Origin: Mesorhizobium sangaii
GTDB taxonomy: Bacteria; Pseudomonadota; Alphaproteobacteria; Rhizobiales; Rhizobiaceae
Length of the DNA: 64,000 nucleotides
NCBI RefSeq assembly: GCF_014207355.1
Contig: NZ_JACHEF010000002.1
Location: 992,001 to 1,056,000, forward strand
Reading direction: 5' to 3'
Shown piece after piece: positions 43,293 through 52,933 of this stretch; within the stretch, counting starts at the first letter, position 1, and each line of letters begins with the position of its first letter. The notes under the pieces are model-generated. The model was not told where the DNA came from and made no database searches. It saw only the letters and a list, made by a program, of their open reading frames with translations. The translations under genes and the position numbers were made by a program.

Positions 43293-44540
43293 CTAGGCAA
43301 CGCTGCGCAGCGCCGGCCGGCCGCCTTCGGCAAGGCGCGGGCCGATGAACGATGCGTACCATTCGACGAACTGGATGACGCCGCCCTCATGCAGCTCCGA
43401 ATAAGGGCCGGGCTCGTAGGCGGGCGACAGGATGCCGAAGGCGTTTTCCTCGACGATGCGTCGGTCCTGATCGTTGGTCTCGGTCCAGACATGGGTGAGT
43501 TCTTCGAGATCGTAGTCGACACCCTCGACCGCATCCTTGTGGACCAGCCATTTGGTCGTTACCGCCGTCTCCGTGGCGCTGATCGGCAGCACCCGGAAAG
43601 TGACGGCGTGGTCGCCCAGGATGTGGTTCCAGGTCGTCGGATAGTGATAGAGCAGCAAGGAACCGATTCGGTCGGTCGAAACACTGTCGGACAGGTTCTT
43701 CTTGACCGCACGCTTTCCCGTCATCGTGTAGCTGACGGCATCGCGCAGCAGCGGCGCGCGGGTGGCGCGGTACTGTCCGGCTGGGTCGATGCGGAATTTG
43801 CTCGGCAGGCCGGCTGCTTCGCATTTCGCCCAGTGCTCAAGCATTTCCGGGTCACTGTCGGCGCCTTGCACGCCGGTCACCGTGGGTGCCTCCGGAAATG
43901 TCTTGCAGAGCTCCGGATGATTGCCGGCGCAATGATAGCACTCGCGGTTGTTTTCCCAGACCAGCTTCCAGTTGCCCTTCTCGACAATGGTCGACTCGAA
44001 CGCCACCTTGGCCTCGCGCAGCCGGTGCGGCAAAAGGTAGGGCTCGATCATCGCGCGCATCGGTGCGAAATCCGCGGGCTCCTTGGCCAGGCAGATGAAA
44101 ATGTAGCCGCCGACGCTTTCACAGGCGACGGGCTTCAGGCCGAACTGGCTCTTGTCGAAACCGTCGGCCATCTGCCTGGCAAACAAGAGCCTTCCGTCCA
44201 GCTCATAGGTCCATTGGTGATAGGGGCAGACTAGCTTTGCCGCCGTGCCCTTGTCGGAATTGCAGACGCGGCTGCCGCGATGGCGGCAGGAATTGTGGAA
44301 GGCGTTGATATTGCCCTTCTGGTCGCGGACAAGCACGACCGGATAGTCGCCAATCTGCGCCGTGATGTAGCTGCCCGGCTTCGGCAGCTCGCAATCATGA
44401 CCGATGAACAGCCAGTCGCGATACCAGATCAGCTCCATGTCGAGCTTGAAATAGTCTGGATCGGTGTAGAAGGGCTGTTCCAGCGAAAAGCCTTGCCGGC
44501 GACCACTCAAGAGCCTCAGCATGTCGTTGCGAGCATCCAT
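43293..44540 (-). CDS. Rieske non-heme iron oxygenase alpha subunit (GbcA-like glycine betaine monooxygenase)
   Basis: A 415-residue oxygenase. The Rieske cluster ligands are C85, H87 (SCRHRG) and C105, H108 (CPYHQW). The mononuclear iron ligands H203 and H208 are in ENNRECYHCAGNHPEL; the third acid lies in the C-terminal helix region. The sequence pattern is that of GbcA, which demethylates glycine betaine to dimethylglycine with release of formaldehyde. A cobalamin riboswitch lies ~120 bases upstream on the same strand, so expression should rise when B12 is scarce. A dedicated paralogue with another substrate cannot be excluded. Confidence 0.85.
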   Translation of the reverse strand: MDARNDMLRLLSGRRQGFSLEQPFYTDPDYFKLDMELIWYRDWLFIGHDCELPKPGSYITAQIGDYPVVLVRDQKGNINAFHNSCRHRGSRVCNSDKGTAAKLVCPYHQWTYELDGRLLFARQMADGFDKSQFGLKPVACESVGGYIFICLAKEPADFAPMRAMIEPYLLPHRLREAKVAFESTIVEKGNWKLVWENNRECYHCAGNHPELCKTFPEAPTVTGVQGADSDPEMLEHWAKCEAAGLPSKFRIDPAGQYRATRAPLLRDAVSYTMTGKRAVKKNLSDSVSTDRIGSLLLYHYPTTWNHILGDHAVTFRVLPISATETAVTTKWLVHKDAVEGVDYDLEELTHVWTETNDQDRRIVEENAFGILSPAYEPGPYSELHEGGVIQFVEWYASFIGPRLAEGGRPALRSVA

Positions 44541-44555
44541 GTCCTGTCCTCGTTT

Positions 44556-44618
44556 CTAAGGACTGAACTGGTGGTGACGGAGGAAGGATTGGACGCAGGC
44601 CGGCGATGCGCCGGACAT
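44556..44618 (-). other. 20-codon upstream frame between riboswitch and oxygenase gene
   Basis: A short frame (MSGASPACVQSFLRHHQFSP, TAG) lies in the leader after the riboswitch and ends 15 bases before the oxygenase ATG, with AGAGG ten bases before its own ATG. It overlaps a hairpin with CCGGCG/CGCCGG arms at 44600-44614. It may be only part of the expression platform; coding is unproven. Confidence 0.25.
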
Positions 44619-44661
44619 GCACTATCCGCCTCTTGACCGCCCACCGCGATCAGTCGAGTCT

Positions 44662-44852
44662 AGACATCTCGGGCTGGTTTCCGGGCTCTGGAGTTGTCCT
44701 TGCGGACCATCGCGACACCTTCCCAGGCTGACGCCCAGTGGTCTCCCGTTGCGACTTGAACTCCACCACCGTTGCGGGGGCAGCGCCGGATTCTGACCGG
44801 CTTCCCAATTCTCCGCCTCGTCGTCACGAAGCGGCACCTGAGATGGCATGAT
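44662..44852 (-). ncRNA. cobalamin (adenosylcobalamin) riboswitch
   Basis: On the minus strand the conserved blocks occur in order: AGGTGCCGC, GGGAAGCCGGT, GAATCCGGC, the B12 box GCGCTGCCCCCGCAACGGT (44768-44786), CCACTGGGCGTCAGCC, TGGGAAGG and finally GAGCCCGGAAACCAGCC. This is a full-length B12 riboswitch. The first gene downstream on its strand is the GbcA-like oxygenase at 44540. B12 riboswitches normally switch off B12 synthesis, cobalt uptake or B12-independent isozymes, so this target is unusual. Confidence 0.93.
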
Positions 44853-44855
44853 CTA

Positions 44856-45365
44856 ATCACGATCGCGGGCGCGCCATCGGCATGAAAACGACATCGTATC
44901 CATGCGGCGCGACACGCTTGCGAAACGTTCCCGTTGGCGATCACGGAGCGGAAGCCCGTCCCTTGGGCAAGCATAGCCGGCTGCAATATCGCCGAATCGG
45001 CCCCTTGTCGGGAAGCAAAAAGGTTAACAGTATCGAAAAGTGACTATTAGCCGCCGCTAAAATCGAACCGAACGGTTCGTTTCTGTTGACGGTGCGTGCA
45101 GGAGGTGTGAACGCTGGGCCTCCGACACAGTTGGTGATCGGGCTGCCAATTTCAGGCAACTATTTGATATAACTTGGAAAAAAAGTGAGGGTGGAAACCC
45201 CTGGCACAATTTCAAGTGGTGGATTCTTGGTCCACGCTGAACAACTTCGTGATTGGAAATGGCTGGATGGCTTTCCCACATCGGGGCTGTCCGAACGACG
45301 CGATTTCTTCCCAAGACACGCCGCTAGACGGACGGCAAAAATAAGAAATACTGGAGTACCAAAAA
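44856..45365. other. intergenic region of ~510 bases
   Basis: Between the riboswitch and the first small secreted protein I see a palindrome CGAACCG-AA-CGGTTCG at 45064-45079, a TTGACG at 45086, a TATAAC at 45168 and an AT-rich stretch, all compatible with promoters in both directions, but no gene I can support. Confidence 0.5.
45064..45079. promoter_or_regulatory. 16-bp palindrome, candidate operator
   Basis: CGAACCG and CGGTTCG are inverted arms around AA. The site lies in the divergent gap between the riboswitch promoter side and the small secreted protein genes. No cognate regulator is evident nearby. Confidence 0.3.
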
Positions 45366-45566
45366 ATGAAAAAGATCATTCTCACTGCCGCCGCCCTTTT
45401 GGCCATTTCCGGCAGCGCCTTCGCGAATAGCGACCACTATGGTTCGAATGACTCGGCAGCCACCGCTGCTGTCGACAGCTCGTACACCGCTTCGACCAAG
45501 AAGTCGGAGCCGGCTGCTCAGACGCCTGCCCAGGGTAGCAACCGTAACCTCTTCGGCAACAACTAA
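45366..45566 (+). CDS. small secreted protein, DUF680-like, copy 1
   Basis: A 66-residue exported protein: signal peptide MKKIILTAAALLAISGSAFA, then SDHYGSNDSAATAAVDSSYT and the C-terminal motif RNLFGNN. The mature part is only ~46 residues. It shares signal, YGSN motif and LFGN ending with the next gene, showing tandem duplication. From memory it resembles DUF680, a small family largely confined to Mesorhizobium and relatives; function unknown. GGAG lies nine bases before the ATG. Confidence 0.8.
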   Translation: MKKIILTAAALLAISGSAFANSDHYGSNDSAATAAVDSSYTASTKKSEPAAQTPAQGSNRNLFGNN

Positions 45567-45581
45567 CAGCCGATTCCCAGG

Positions 45582-45603
45582 GGCGGCGGGCTCTCCCGCC
45601 GCC
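45582..45603 (+). promoter_or_regulatory. hairpin between the two small secreted protein genes
   Basis: GGCGGCGGG and CCCGCCGCC form a 9-bp stem with CTCT loop, without a T-run. It may stabilise the first message or cause partial termination. Confidence 0.5.
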
Positions 45604-45634
45604 GTGGCGAAATCCAGAATTCAGGAGATTTGAA

Positions 45635-45874
45635 ATGAAGAAGATCATGCTTGCTGCCGCCGCCGTCCTGGCGATCTCCGGCAGCGCTTTCGCCGCCAGC
45701 GACAACTACGGTTCGAATGGTGCCAACCAGCCTGCGGTGGGTTCGGTTGACAACTCGCAAACGGGCTCGATCCGCAACAGCGGTGGTTTCGTTGGTAAGC
45801 TGCTCAATCCGTCGGGTGACGTAGAGAAGCCCGCTCCTCAGAGCGCCGACCGCGACCTCTTCGGCAATCACTAA
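45635..45874 (+). CDS. small secreted protein, DUF680-like, copy 2
   Basis: A 79-residue paralogue of the previous gene: signal peptide MKKIMLAAAAVLAISGSAFA, mature start SDNYGSNGANQPAVG, an added segment GGFVGKLLNPSGDVEKPAP and the ending RDLFGNH. An AGGAG ribosome binding site precedes the ATG. A strong terminator follows 19 bases after the stop, so the pair forms one short transcription unit. Periplasmic or outer-surface location is expected; function unknown. Confidence 0.8.
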   Translation: MKKIMLAAAAVLAISGSAFAASDNYGSNGANQPAVGSVDNSQTGSIRNSGGFVGKLLNPSGDVEKPAPQSADRDLFGNH

Positions 45875-45892
45875 CAGCCGAAGTTGATTTCC

Positions 45893-45927
45893 AAAAAAGA
45901 GCGGCGGGTTTGGCCCGCCGCTCTTTT
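45893..45927. terminator. bidirectional intrinsic terminator
   Basis: AAAAAAGAGCGGCGGG and CCCGCCGCTCTTTTT form a ~15-bp stem with a short TTTGG loop and A/T tracts on both sides. It can end the small-protein transcript on + and the agl operon, whose last stop is at 45950, on -. Confidence 0.9.
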
Positions 45928-45949
45928 TGTTTCGAGACTTGGTTCTGTC

Positions 45950-47062
45950 TCAAGCCGCCTTTACTTCCGGCTGACGGAGCGAGAAGGAGTGCCCGTCCGC
46001 GTCGAAGATGTGAAGGTCGTTGGCGTCCGCGCTCAGCCGCAGCGTCGCACCGCGCTTGACCTCGACATTGCCAGGCAGCTTGGTCACCAGCGGCAGATCG
46101 GCGCGGCCGATGTCGACATAGACAAGCTGGACCTCGCCGAGCTGTTCGACATAGTCGACCGTCCCTTCGAACAGATACTCCGTGCCGCTGGCGATGATCA
46201 GATCTTCAGGCCGCACGCCGAAACTCACCGCGGCACCCTTTGCCGAAGCCGGCGTTGCGATCGGCACGCTTGCCTTGCGGCCACCGACATGGCTGACGAC
46301 GGTCGGGTTGCCGGTCTTGTCGATGGTCGCCGGCAGGATGTTCATGGCCGGCGAGCCGATGAACTGGGCGACGAACAGGTTGCCGGGCTTCTTGTAGAGG
46401 TCCATCGGCGTACCGACCTGCTCAATATGGCCTTCCTTGAGCACCACGATGCGATCGGCCAGCGTCATCGCCTCGACCTGGTCGTGGGTGACGTAGATCA
46501 TGGTGGTGTTGGGCATCGATTCCTTGAGTTTGGCGATCTCGATGCGGGTGGCGACGCGCAGCGCCGCGTCAAGGTTCGACAGTGGCTCGTCGAACAGGAA
46601 CACTTTCGGATTGCGCACGATGGCGCGGCCGATGGCGACGCGCTGACGCTGGCCGCCCGACATCGCCTTGGGCAGGCGATCGAGATATTTGGTCAGCTGC
46701 AGGATTTCCGCGGCCTGCTTCACGCGGCGGTCGATCTCGGCCTTGTTCTCCTTGCCGATCTTCATCGAGAACGCCATGTTGTCGTAGACGGTCATGTGCG
46801 GATAGAGCGCGTAGGACTGGAACACCATGGCGATGCCCCGCTTCGACGGCGGCACGTCGTTGACGACCTCGCCGGCGATCTTGAGTTCGCCGGAGGTGAT
46901 TTCCTCCAGCCCTGCGATCGACCTCAGCAATGTCGACTTGCCGCAGCCCGACGGGCCGACAAAGACGATGAACTCGCCCGATTTGATATCGAGGTCGATG
47001 CCGTGGAGAATGTTCAGATTGCCGTAGGACTTCTTCACTTGTCTTAGCGTGACATCGGCCAT
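45950..47062 (-). CDS. aglK: alpha-glucoside ABC transporter ATP-binding protein
   Basis: A 370-residue MalK/UgpC-type ATPase. Walker A is VGPSGCGKSTLLRS, the signature LSGGQ-like motif is AMSGGQRQRVAIGRA, Walker B is VFLFDEPLSNLD and the switch His is in YVTHDQVEAM. The C-terminal TOBE/OB domain (FGVRPEDLIIASG) is typical of carbohydrate importers. It energises the AglEFG system and is the last gene of the operon. An extended frame upstream shadows aglA and is rejected. Confidence 0.93.
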   Translation of the reverse strand: MADVTLRQVKKSYGNLNILHGIDLDIKSGEFIVFVGPSGCGKSTLLRSIAGLEEITSGELKIAGEVVNDVPPSKRGIAMVFQSYALYPHMTVYDNMAFSMKIGKENKAEIDRRVKQAAEILQLTKYLDRLPKAMSGGQRQRVAIGRAIVRNPKVFLFDEPLSNLDAALRVATRIEIAKLKESMPNTTMIYVTHDQVEAMTLADRIVVLKEGHIEQVGTPMDLYKKPGNLFVAQFIGSPAMNILPATIDKTGNPTVVSHVGGRKASVPIATPASAKGAAVSFGVRPEDLIIASGTEYLFEGTVDYVEQLGEVQLVYVDIGRADLPLVTKLPGNVEVKRGATLRLSADANDLHIFDADGHSFSLRQPEVKAA

Positions 47063-47074
47063 TGGTTTCCTCCC

Positions 47075-47105
47075 AGTGATTTGAAATTCAAGAGTGATTT
47101 GAAAT

Positions 47106-47108
<3 letters not shown>
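47075..47108. repeat. 16-bp direct repeat at the aglA end
   Basis: AGTGATTTGAAATTCA occurs at 47075-47090 and 47093-47108, separated by AG. The second copy contains the aglA stop codon on the minus strand. It looks like a slippage duplication. Confidence 0.85.
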
Positions 47109-48770
<1,662 letters not shown>

Positions 48771-48774
48771 GGTC

Positions 48775-49929
48775 TCAGCCTCCTTTCACCGAGCCGGCAA
48801 GCAGCCCGCGGACAAAATAGCGCTGCAGCGAGAAGAACACGATCAGCGGCACGATGATGGTCACGAAAGCCGATGTCGTCAGGATCTCCCAATCGCCGCC
48901 GCGTGAGCCAAGCAGCGCATTGAGCTTGGCGGTCAGCACGATCTGGTCTGCCTCCGTACCCAGGAAAACCATCGCAACCAGCAGATCGTTCCATACCCAC
49001 AGGAATTGGAAGATGGCAAACGAGGCCAGTACCGGGAACGACAGCGGCAGCACGATCTTCACGAAGATCTCGAAATCGCTGGCGCCGTCGATGCGCGCCG
49101 ATTCCATGATTTCGCGTGGCAGGCCGGCAATGTAGCTGCGCAGCAGGTAGATGGCGAAGGGCAGGCCGAAGCCGGTATGCGCCAGCCAGATGCCGAGATA
49201 GGTTTTCGACGGCATGCCGAAGAAAGCGCCGACGCCGTTATAGAGCTTCAACAGCGGGATCAGCGACATCTGCAGCGGCACCACCAGCAGGCCGATGATG
49301 ACCGCGATCAGCAGCGCCCGGCCGGGAAAGCGCATCCAGGCCAGGGCATAGGCGGCAAAGGCGGCGATCAGGATCGGGATGACGGTCGCCGGTATCGTGA
49401 CGGTCAGCGAGTTCATGAACGACCGTCCGATGCCTTCCGAAAACAGCACGGTCTTGTAGTTGTCGGTGGTGAATTTCGGCGGCGCCGACGAGGCATAATA
49501 GATGCGCTGGCCGCGATCGCCTTCGAAGGCCTTGGGCGACTGCATAATGAAACTGCCGTCAGCATTGAGCTGCAGGGTGACGCCGTCGCCGAGATCGGCC
49601 GATGTGCCGGCGGGGTATTGCGTTGGTGCTGCCGACTTGACGCCGAAAGCGCTGATGTTGCGGACAGCGCTGTTGCCGAAGATGTTGCCCTGAAGGACGA
49701 ACTTGCCGTCCTTTTCGACCTGCATCGAGGCAGCCGGCAGGCGGCCGGCTTCCGTCTGGGTGGAACTGGAGAACGAATTCCACCAGCCCGAGGCGATGAT
49801 CTGGTCCTTGTCGCGCAGCGACGAGACCAGGATGCCGAGCGTCGGTATGGTCCAGATGGCGACGAAGATGAGGACGGCAATATGGACGCCGAAGCGGCTG
49901 GCGAAGGAATTTCCGGTCGCAACGGCCAT
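48775..49929 (-). CDS. aglG: alpha-glucoside ABC transporter permease
   Basis: A 384-residue permease of the MalG group. A first transmembrane segment (VHIAVLIFVAIWTIPTLGILVSSL) is followed by a large external loop (~residues 35-165), unusual in length but typical of AglG, then five more helices. The EAA loop that docks the ATPase is LPREIMESARIDGASDFEIFVKIVLPLS. It starts two bases after aglF and ends five bases before aglA. Confidence 0.92.
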   Translation of the reverse strand: MAVATGNSFASRFGVHIAVLIFVAIWTIPTLGILVSSLRDKDQIIASGWWNSFSSSTQTEAGRLPAASMQVEKDGKFVLQGNIFGNSAVRNISAFGVKSAAPTQYPAGTSADLGDGVTLQLNADGSFIMQSPKAFEGDRGQRIYYASSAPPKFTTDNYKTVLFSEGIGRSFMNSLTVTIPATVIPILIAAFAAYALAWMRFPGRALLIAVIIGLLVVPLQMSLIPLLKLYNGVGAFFGMPSKTYLGIWLAHTGFGLPFAIYLLRSYIAGLPREIMESARIDGASDFEIFVKIVLPLSFPVLASFAIFQFLWVWNDLLVAMVFLGTEADQIVLTAKLNALLGSRGGDWEILTTSAFVTIIVPLIVFFSLQRYFVRGLLAGSVKGG

Positions 49930-49930
49930 C

Positions 49931-50944
49931 TCAGTGTCCTCCCGTCTCTTTGTTCGCCTGGCGGATGTTCCAGACCATGATCGGAATGACCGCGATCATG
50001 ATGATGATGGCGATGGTGGCGCCGCGGCCGAAATCGCCGCCGCCACGGAACATCCAGTCGAACATCAGATTGGCCAGCACCTGGCTGTTCCACTGGCCGT
50101 TGGTCATGGTCAGCACGATGTCGAACACTTTGAGCACCAGGATGGTGATCGTCGTCCAGACAACGGCGATGGTGCCCCAGATCTGCGGCACCATGATCTT
50201 CCAGAAGATCTGGAACGGATTGGCGCCGTCGATGACGGCGGCTTCCAGAGTTTCTTCCGGTATGCCGCGCAAGGCGGAGGACAGGATGACCATGGCAAAG
50301 CCGGTCTGGATCCAGATCAGGATCACCATCAGGAAGAAATTGTTCCAGAACGGCAGCGATATCCAGACCTGCGGCTGGCCGCCGAAATGCTGGATGATGG
50401 CGTTGAGCAGGCCGATCTGGGTCTGGCCCTCGCCACGGTACTCGTAGATGAATTTCCAGATGACGCTGGCGCCGACGAAAGAGATCGCCAAAGGCAGGAA
50501 GATCAGGCTCTTGGCGACGGTGCCCCACCAGATCTTGTCGGTGAGCACGGCGATGATCAGCCCGAGGAAGGTGCACGCGGCCGGCACCACCGCCAGCCAG
50601 ACGATGTTGTTGAGGATCGAGTTGCGGAACTCGCGATCGCCGAAGGCCCATTCATAGTTGGCGAGGCCGACGAAGTTTATGCCGCCGCGATCGAGGAACG
50701 ACAGCCGCAGCGTCTCGACCACCGGATAGATGAGGTAGATGGTCAGGATGATCATCGCCGGACCGACGAACAGCCACGGCCTGACCAGCCCTTGCCGGCG
50801 CAGGTTGTCGATGGCAGCAGCGCCGGCGACGCCGCGCGACGGGAAAATCAGGTCGACCAGCTTGTTGGCGCCCCAGAAATAGGCGACGCAACCGCCGACC
50901 CCGACGATGATGACGAATATGGCCGAGAAAATCTGAGCCGCCAT
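49931..50944 (-). CDS. aglF: alpha-glucoside ABC transporter permease
   Basis: A 337-residue permease of the MalF group with six to eight transmembrane segments. The EAA loop is IPEETLEAAVIDGANPFQIFWKIMVPQI. I take MAAQIFSAIF (50944), preceded by GGGAGAGGG, over the upstream Met at 50974. It forms the membrane channel with AglG. Confidence 0.92.
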   Translation of the reverse strand: MAAQIFSAIFVIIVGVGGCVAYFWGANKLVDLIFPSRGVAGAAAIDNLRRQGLVRPWLFVGPAMIILTIYLIYPVVETLRLSFLDRGGINFVGLANYEWAFGDREFRNSILNNIVWLAVVPAACTFLGLIIAVLTDKIWWGTVAKSLIFLPLAISFVGASVIWKFIYEYRGEGQTQIGLLNAIIQHFGGQPQVWISLPFWNNFFLMVILIWIQTGFAMVILSSALRGIPEETLEAAVIDGANPFQIFWKIMVPQIWGTIAVVWTTITILVLKVFDIVLTMTNGQWNSQVLANLMFDWMFRGGGDFGRGATIAIIIMIAVIPIMVWNIRQANKETGGH

Positions 50945-51215
50945 GGGTCCCTCTCCCTGCGCATGATCCGACAAGGAATGACCTTGGTGACGGGACCAGG
51001 CGCCGATTCAGTTGTTTGGAGCGTCATCGGCGGCGGAAACCTGCTCGCATGCCGACCGCGCTTTATGTCAATGCGCTCATGACGAAAGGCTGCGGCACTG
51101 ACCGCCGTCGGATCCGGGCCGGCAGGTCCGGATCCAGTGCGAGGATGGCAGGCTCGGCCGTTTGATCGCCGAGCCGGACGGGCAGCTACTTGCCGGCCGC
51201 CTACTTGCCAAGCCG

Positions 51216-52571
51216 CTACTTGATCGCGTCCCAGCTCTTCTGGATGTCGGTGGCGACATCCTGCGCGGACTTGCCGCCGACCAGGTCGATCATGCCGGTC
51301 CAGAAGGCGCCGGCGCCGATCTTGCCCGGCATCAGGTCGGAACCGTCGAATCGGAAGGTCGAGGCATTGGCGAGGATTTCGCCCTGCTTCCGCAGCGCGT
51401 CGCTGGCATAGGCAGCCTTGTTGACCCCCTTGAACGGCGTCACGAAACCGCCCTCGGCCATCCAGATCTCGTGAGCGAGCGGCATCTTCAGGAATTCGAT
51501 GAAGGCGCGCGCGGCCTTTGAGTCCTTGGTGATCATCGCCAGCGTACCGGCGCCGAGCACGGGCGTGCCCAGTTCAGGCTTGGAGGCATAGGGCGGGAAG
51601 TAGAAGAAGTCCGCGTCCTGGCCGACCTTGGTGCCTTCCGGGAAGAAGGTCGGGATAAACGACGCCTGATGGTGCAGGTAGCATTTCGGCGGAACCGAGA
51701 AGAGGCCCTTCGGGCTGTCGCGGAAATCGGTCGCCGCAACCGCCTTGGCGCCGCCGTCGACCATCTTGTCGTCGGTCGCGATCTTGCCGAAGATGTCGAT
51801 GGCATTGACCACCGCGGGATCGTTGAACGGGATCTCGTTCTTCACCCATTTGTCGTAGACGTCCGGAGCCTGGGTCCGCAGCATCAGGTCTTCGACCCAG
51901 TCGGTCGCCGGCCAGCCGGTGGCGCCGCCGGAGCCGAGGCCGATGCACCACGGTTTGCCGCCATCGGCGATGATCTTCTTCTCGAGATCGGCGAGTTCTT
52001 CCTGTGTCTTCGGCACCTTGTAGCCGGCTTCCTCGAAATTATCCGGCGAGTACCAGACCAGCGATTTCACGTCGGCCTTATAGGGGAAGGCGAAGAAGCC
52101 CGGCTTGCCGTCCTTGTCCTTGAAAGTGCCGAGGTCGACCCATGACTGGCCGGCGCCGTAATTGTCCTTGACCCATTTGGCGGTGTCGTCGCCCAGTGGC
52201 GTCAGCAGGCCCTTCGATGCCAGGTCCTGGATCAGGCCAGGCTGCGGCAGCACGGCGATGTTGGGCGGGCTGCCGGCCTGCGTGTCGATGACGATCTGCT
52301 GCTCGTAATTCTCCGAGGAGGAGTATTTGATCTCGACGCCGGTGGCTTCCGAGAAATAGTCGAGAACGCCGCGCACCAGGCCTTCGTCCTCACCGCGCCA
52401 CGGTCCGAAGATCGACAGCGTCTCACCCTTGAGATCGACTTTCTTGAGCTCTTCGTAGTTCGCCCAGTTGAAGCGGGGATCCTCGCCCGGCTTGAACTTC
52501 AGTTCGGCCTGCGCGGGCGCGTTCAGGGCGAGCGTGACAAACGCAGCACCCAGCAAAAGCATTTTCTTCAT
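51216..52571 (-). CDS. aglE: alpha-glucoside ABC transporter substrate-binding protein
   Basis: A 451-residue periplasmic binding protein with signal peptide MKKMLLLGAAFVTLALNAPAQA. The mature protein has the cluster B sugar-binding pattern (GETLSIFGPWRGEDEGLVRGVLDYF, PNIAVLPQPGLIQDLASKGLL, WCIGLGSGGATGWPATDWVED). It captures alpha-glucosides for AglFGK. The upstream frame extension crosses the operator region and is rejected. A LacI-type operator lies 112 bases upstream. Confidence 0.93.
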   Translation of the reverse strand: MKKMLLLGAAFVTLALNAPAQAELKFKPGEDPRFNWANYEELKKVDLKGETLSIFGPWRGEDEGLVRGVLDYFSEATGVEIKYSSSENYEQQIVIDTQAGSPPNIAVLPQPGLIQDLASKGLLTPLGDDTAKWVKDNYGAGQSWVDLGTFKDKDGKPGFFAFPYKADVKSLVWYSPDNFEEAGYKVPKTQEELADLEKKIIADGGKPWCIGLGSGGATGWPATDWVEDLMLRTQAPDVYDKWVKNEIPFNDPAVVNAIDIFGKIATDDKMVDGGAKAVAATDFRDSPKGLFSVPPKCYLHHQASFIPTFFPEGTKVGQDADFFYFPPYASKPELGTPVLGAGTLAMITKDSKAARAFIEFLKMPLAHEIWMAEGGFVTPFKGVNKAAYASDALRKQGEILANASTFRFDGSDLMPGKIGAGAFWTGMIDLVGGKSAQDVATDIQKSWDAIK

Positions 52572-52682
52572 CGGTATTCCTCCCAGTGGGTCACAAACAC
52601 CGGACGGAACCTCCATTCCGCCCGCCGACGCCGCAGGACTGTGACTCGTTCGGAAAGGAACCGCAACCTTTCGAAGAGTCTT

Positions 52683-52696
52683 CCAAAGCGCTTTGG
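52683..52696. promoter_or_regulatory. LacI/AglR operator upstream of aglE
   Basis: CCAAAGCGCTTTGG is a perfect 14-bp palindrome with the AAAGCGCTTT core used by many LacI-family repressors. It lies ~110 bases before aglE and probably mediates repression by AglR in the absence of alpha-glucosides. Confidence 0.75.
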
Positions 52697-52902
52697 CTTT
52701 TTTGATCTCGCCATTGAATCGCTCGGAAGTCAAGAGGGTGACCGGCTAATCGATTTGATTTTGGGCTTGCGACGCGAAAAAAGTGCGCTGCAGCATGTAT
52801 TTATGGCGGTGCAGCAGTAATTATTGTTTCAAACTCGCCCAAAGCGCGCCTATGCTTGTGTTCATATCGCTGCGTCCCGCGTGGCGCTCGGATCCAATCG
52901 AA

Positions 52903-52917
52903 CTAAAAGCGCTTTGA
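52903..52917. promoter_or_regulatory. LacI/AglR operator just before aglR
   Basis: CTAAAAGCGCTTTGA holds the same AAAGCGCTTT core 20 bases before the aglR start, close enough to block its own transcription or translation start region, so autoregulation is likely. Confidence 0.65.
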
Positions 52918-52933
52918 GGCGCGGAGGCCTCCT

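Larger units (their letters stand above)
52572..52933. promoter_or_regulatory. aglE/aglR divergent control region
   Basis: The 362-base gap between the divergent aglE and aglR contains two AAAGCGCTTT palindromes (52683-52696 and 52905-52915 listed separately) and AT-rich segments around 52700-52810 suited to promoters in both directions. I see no further gene. Confidence 0.6.
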
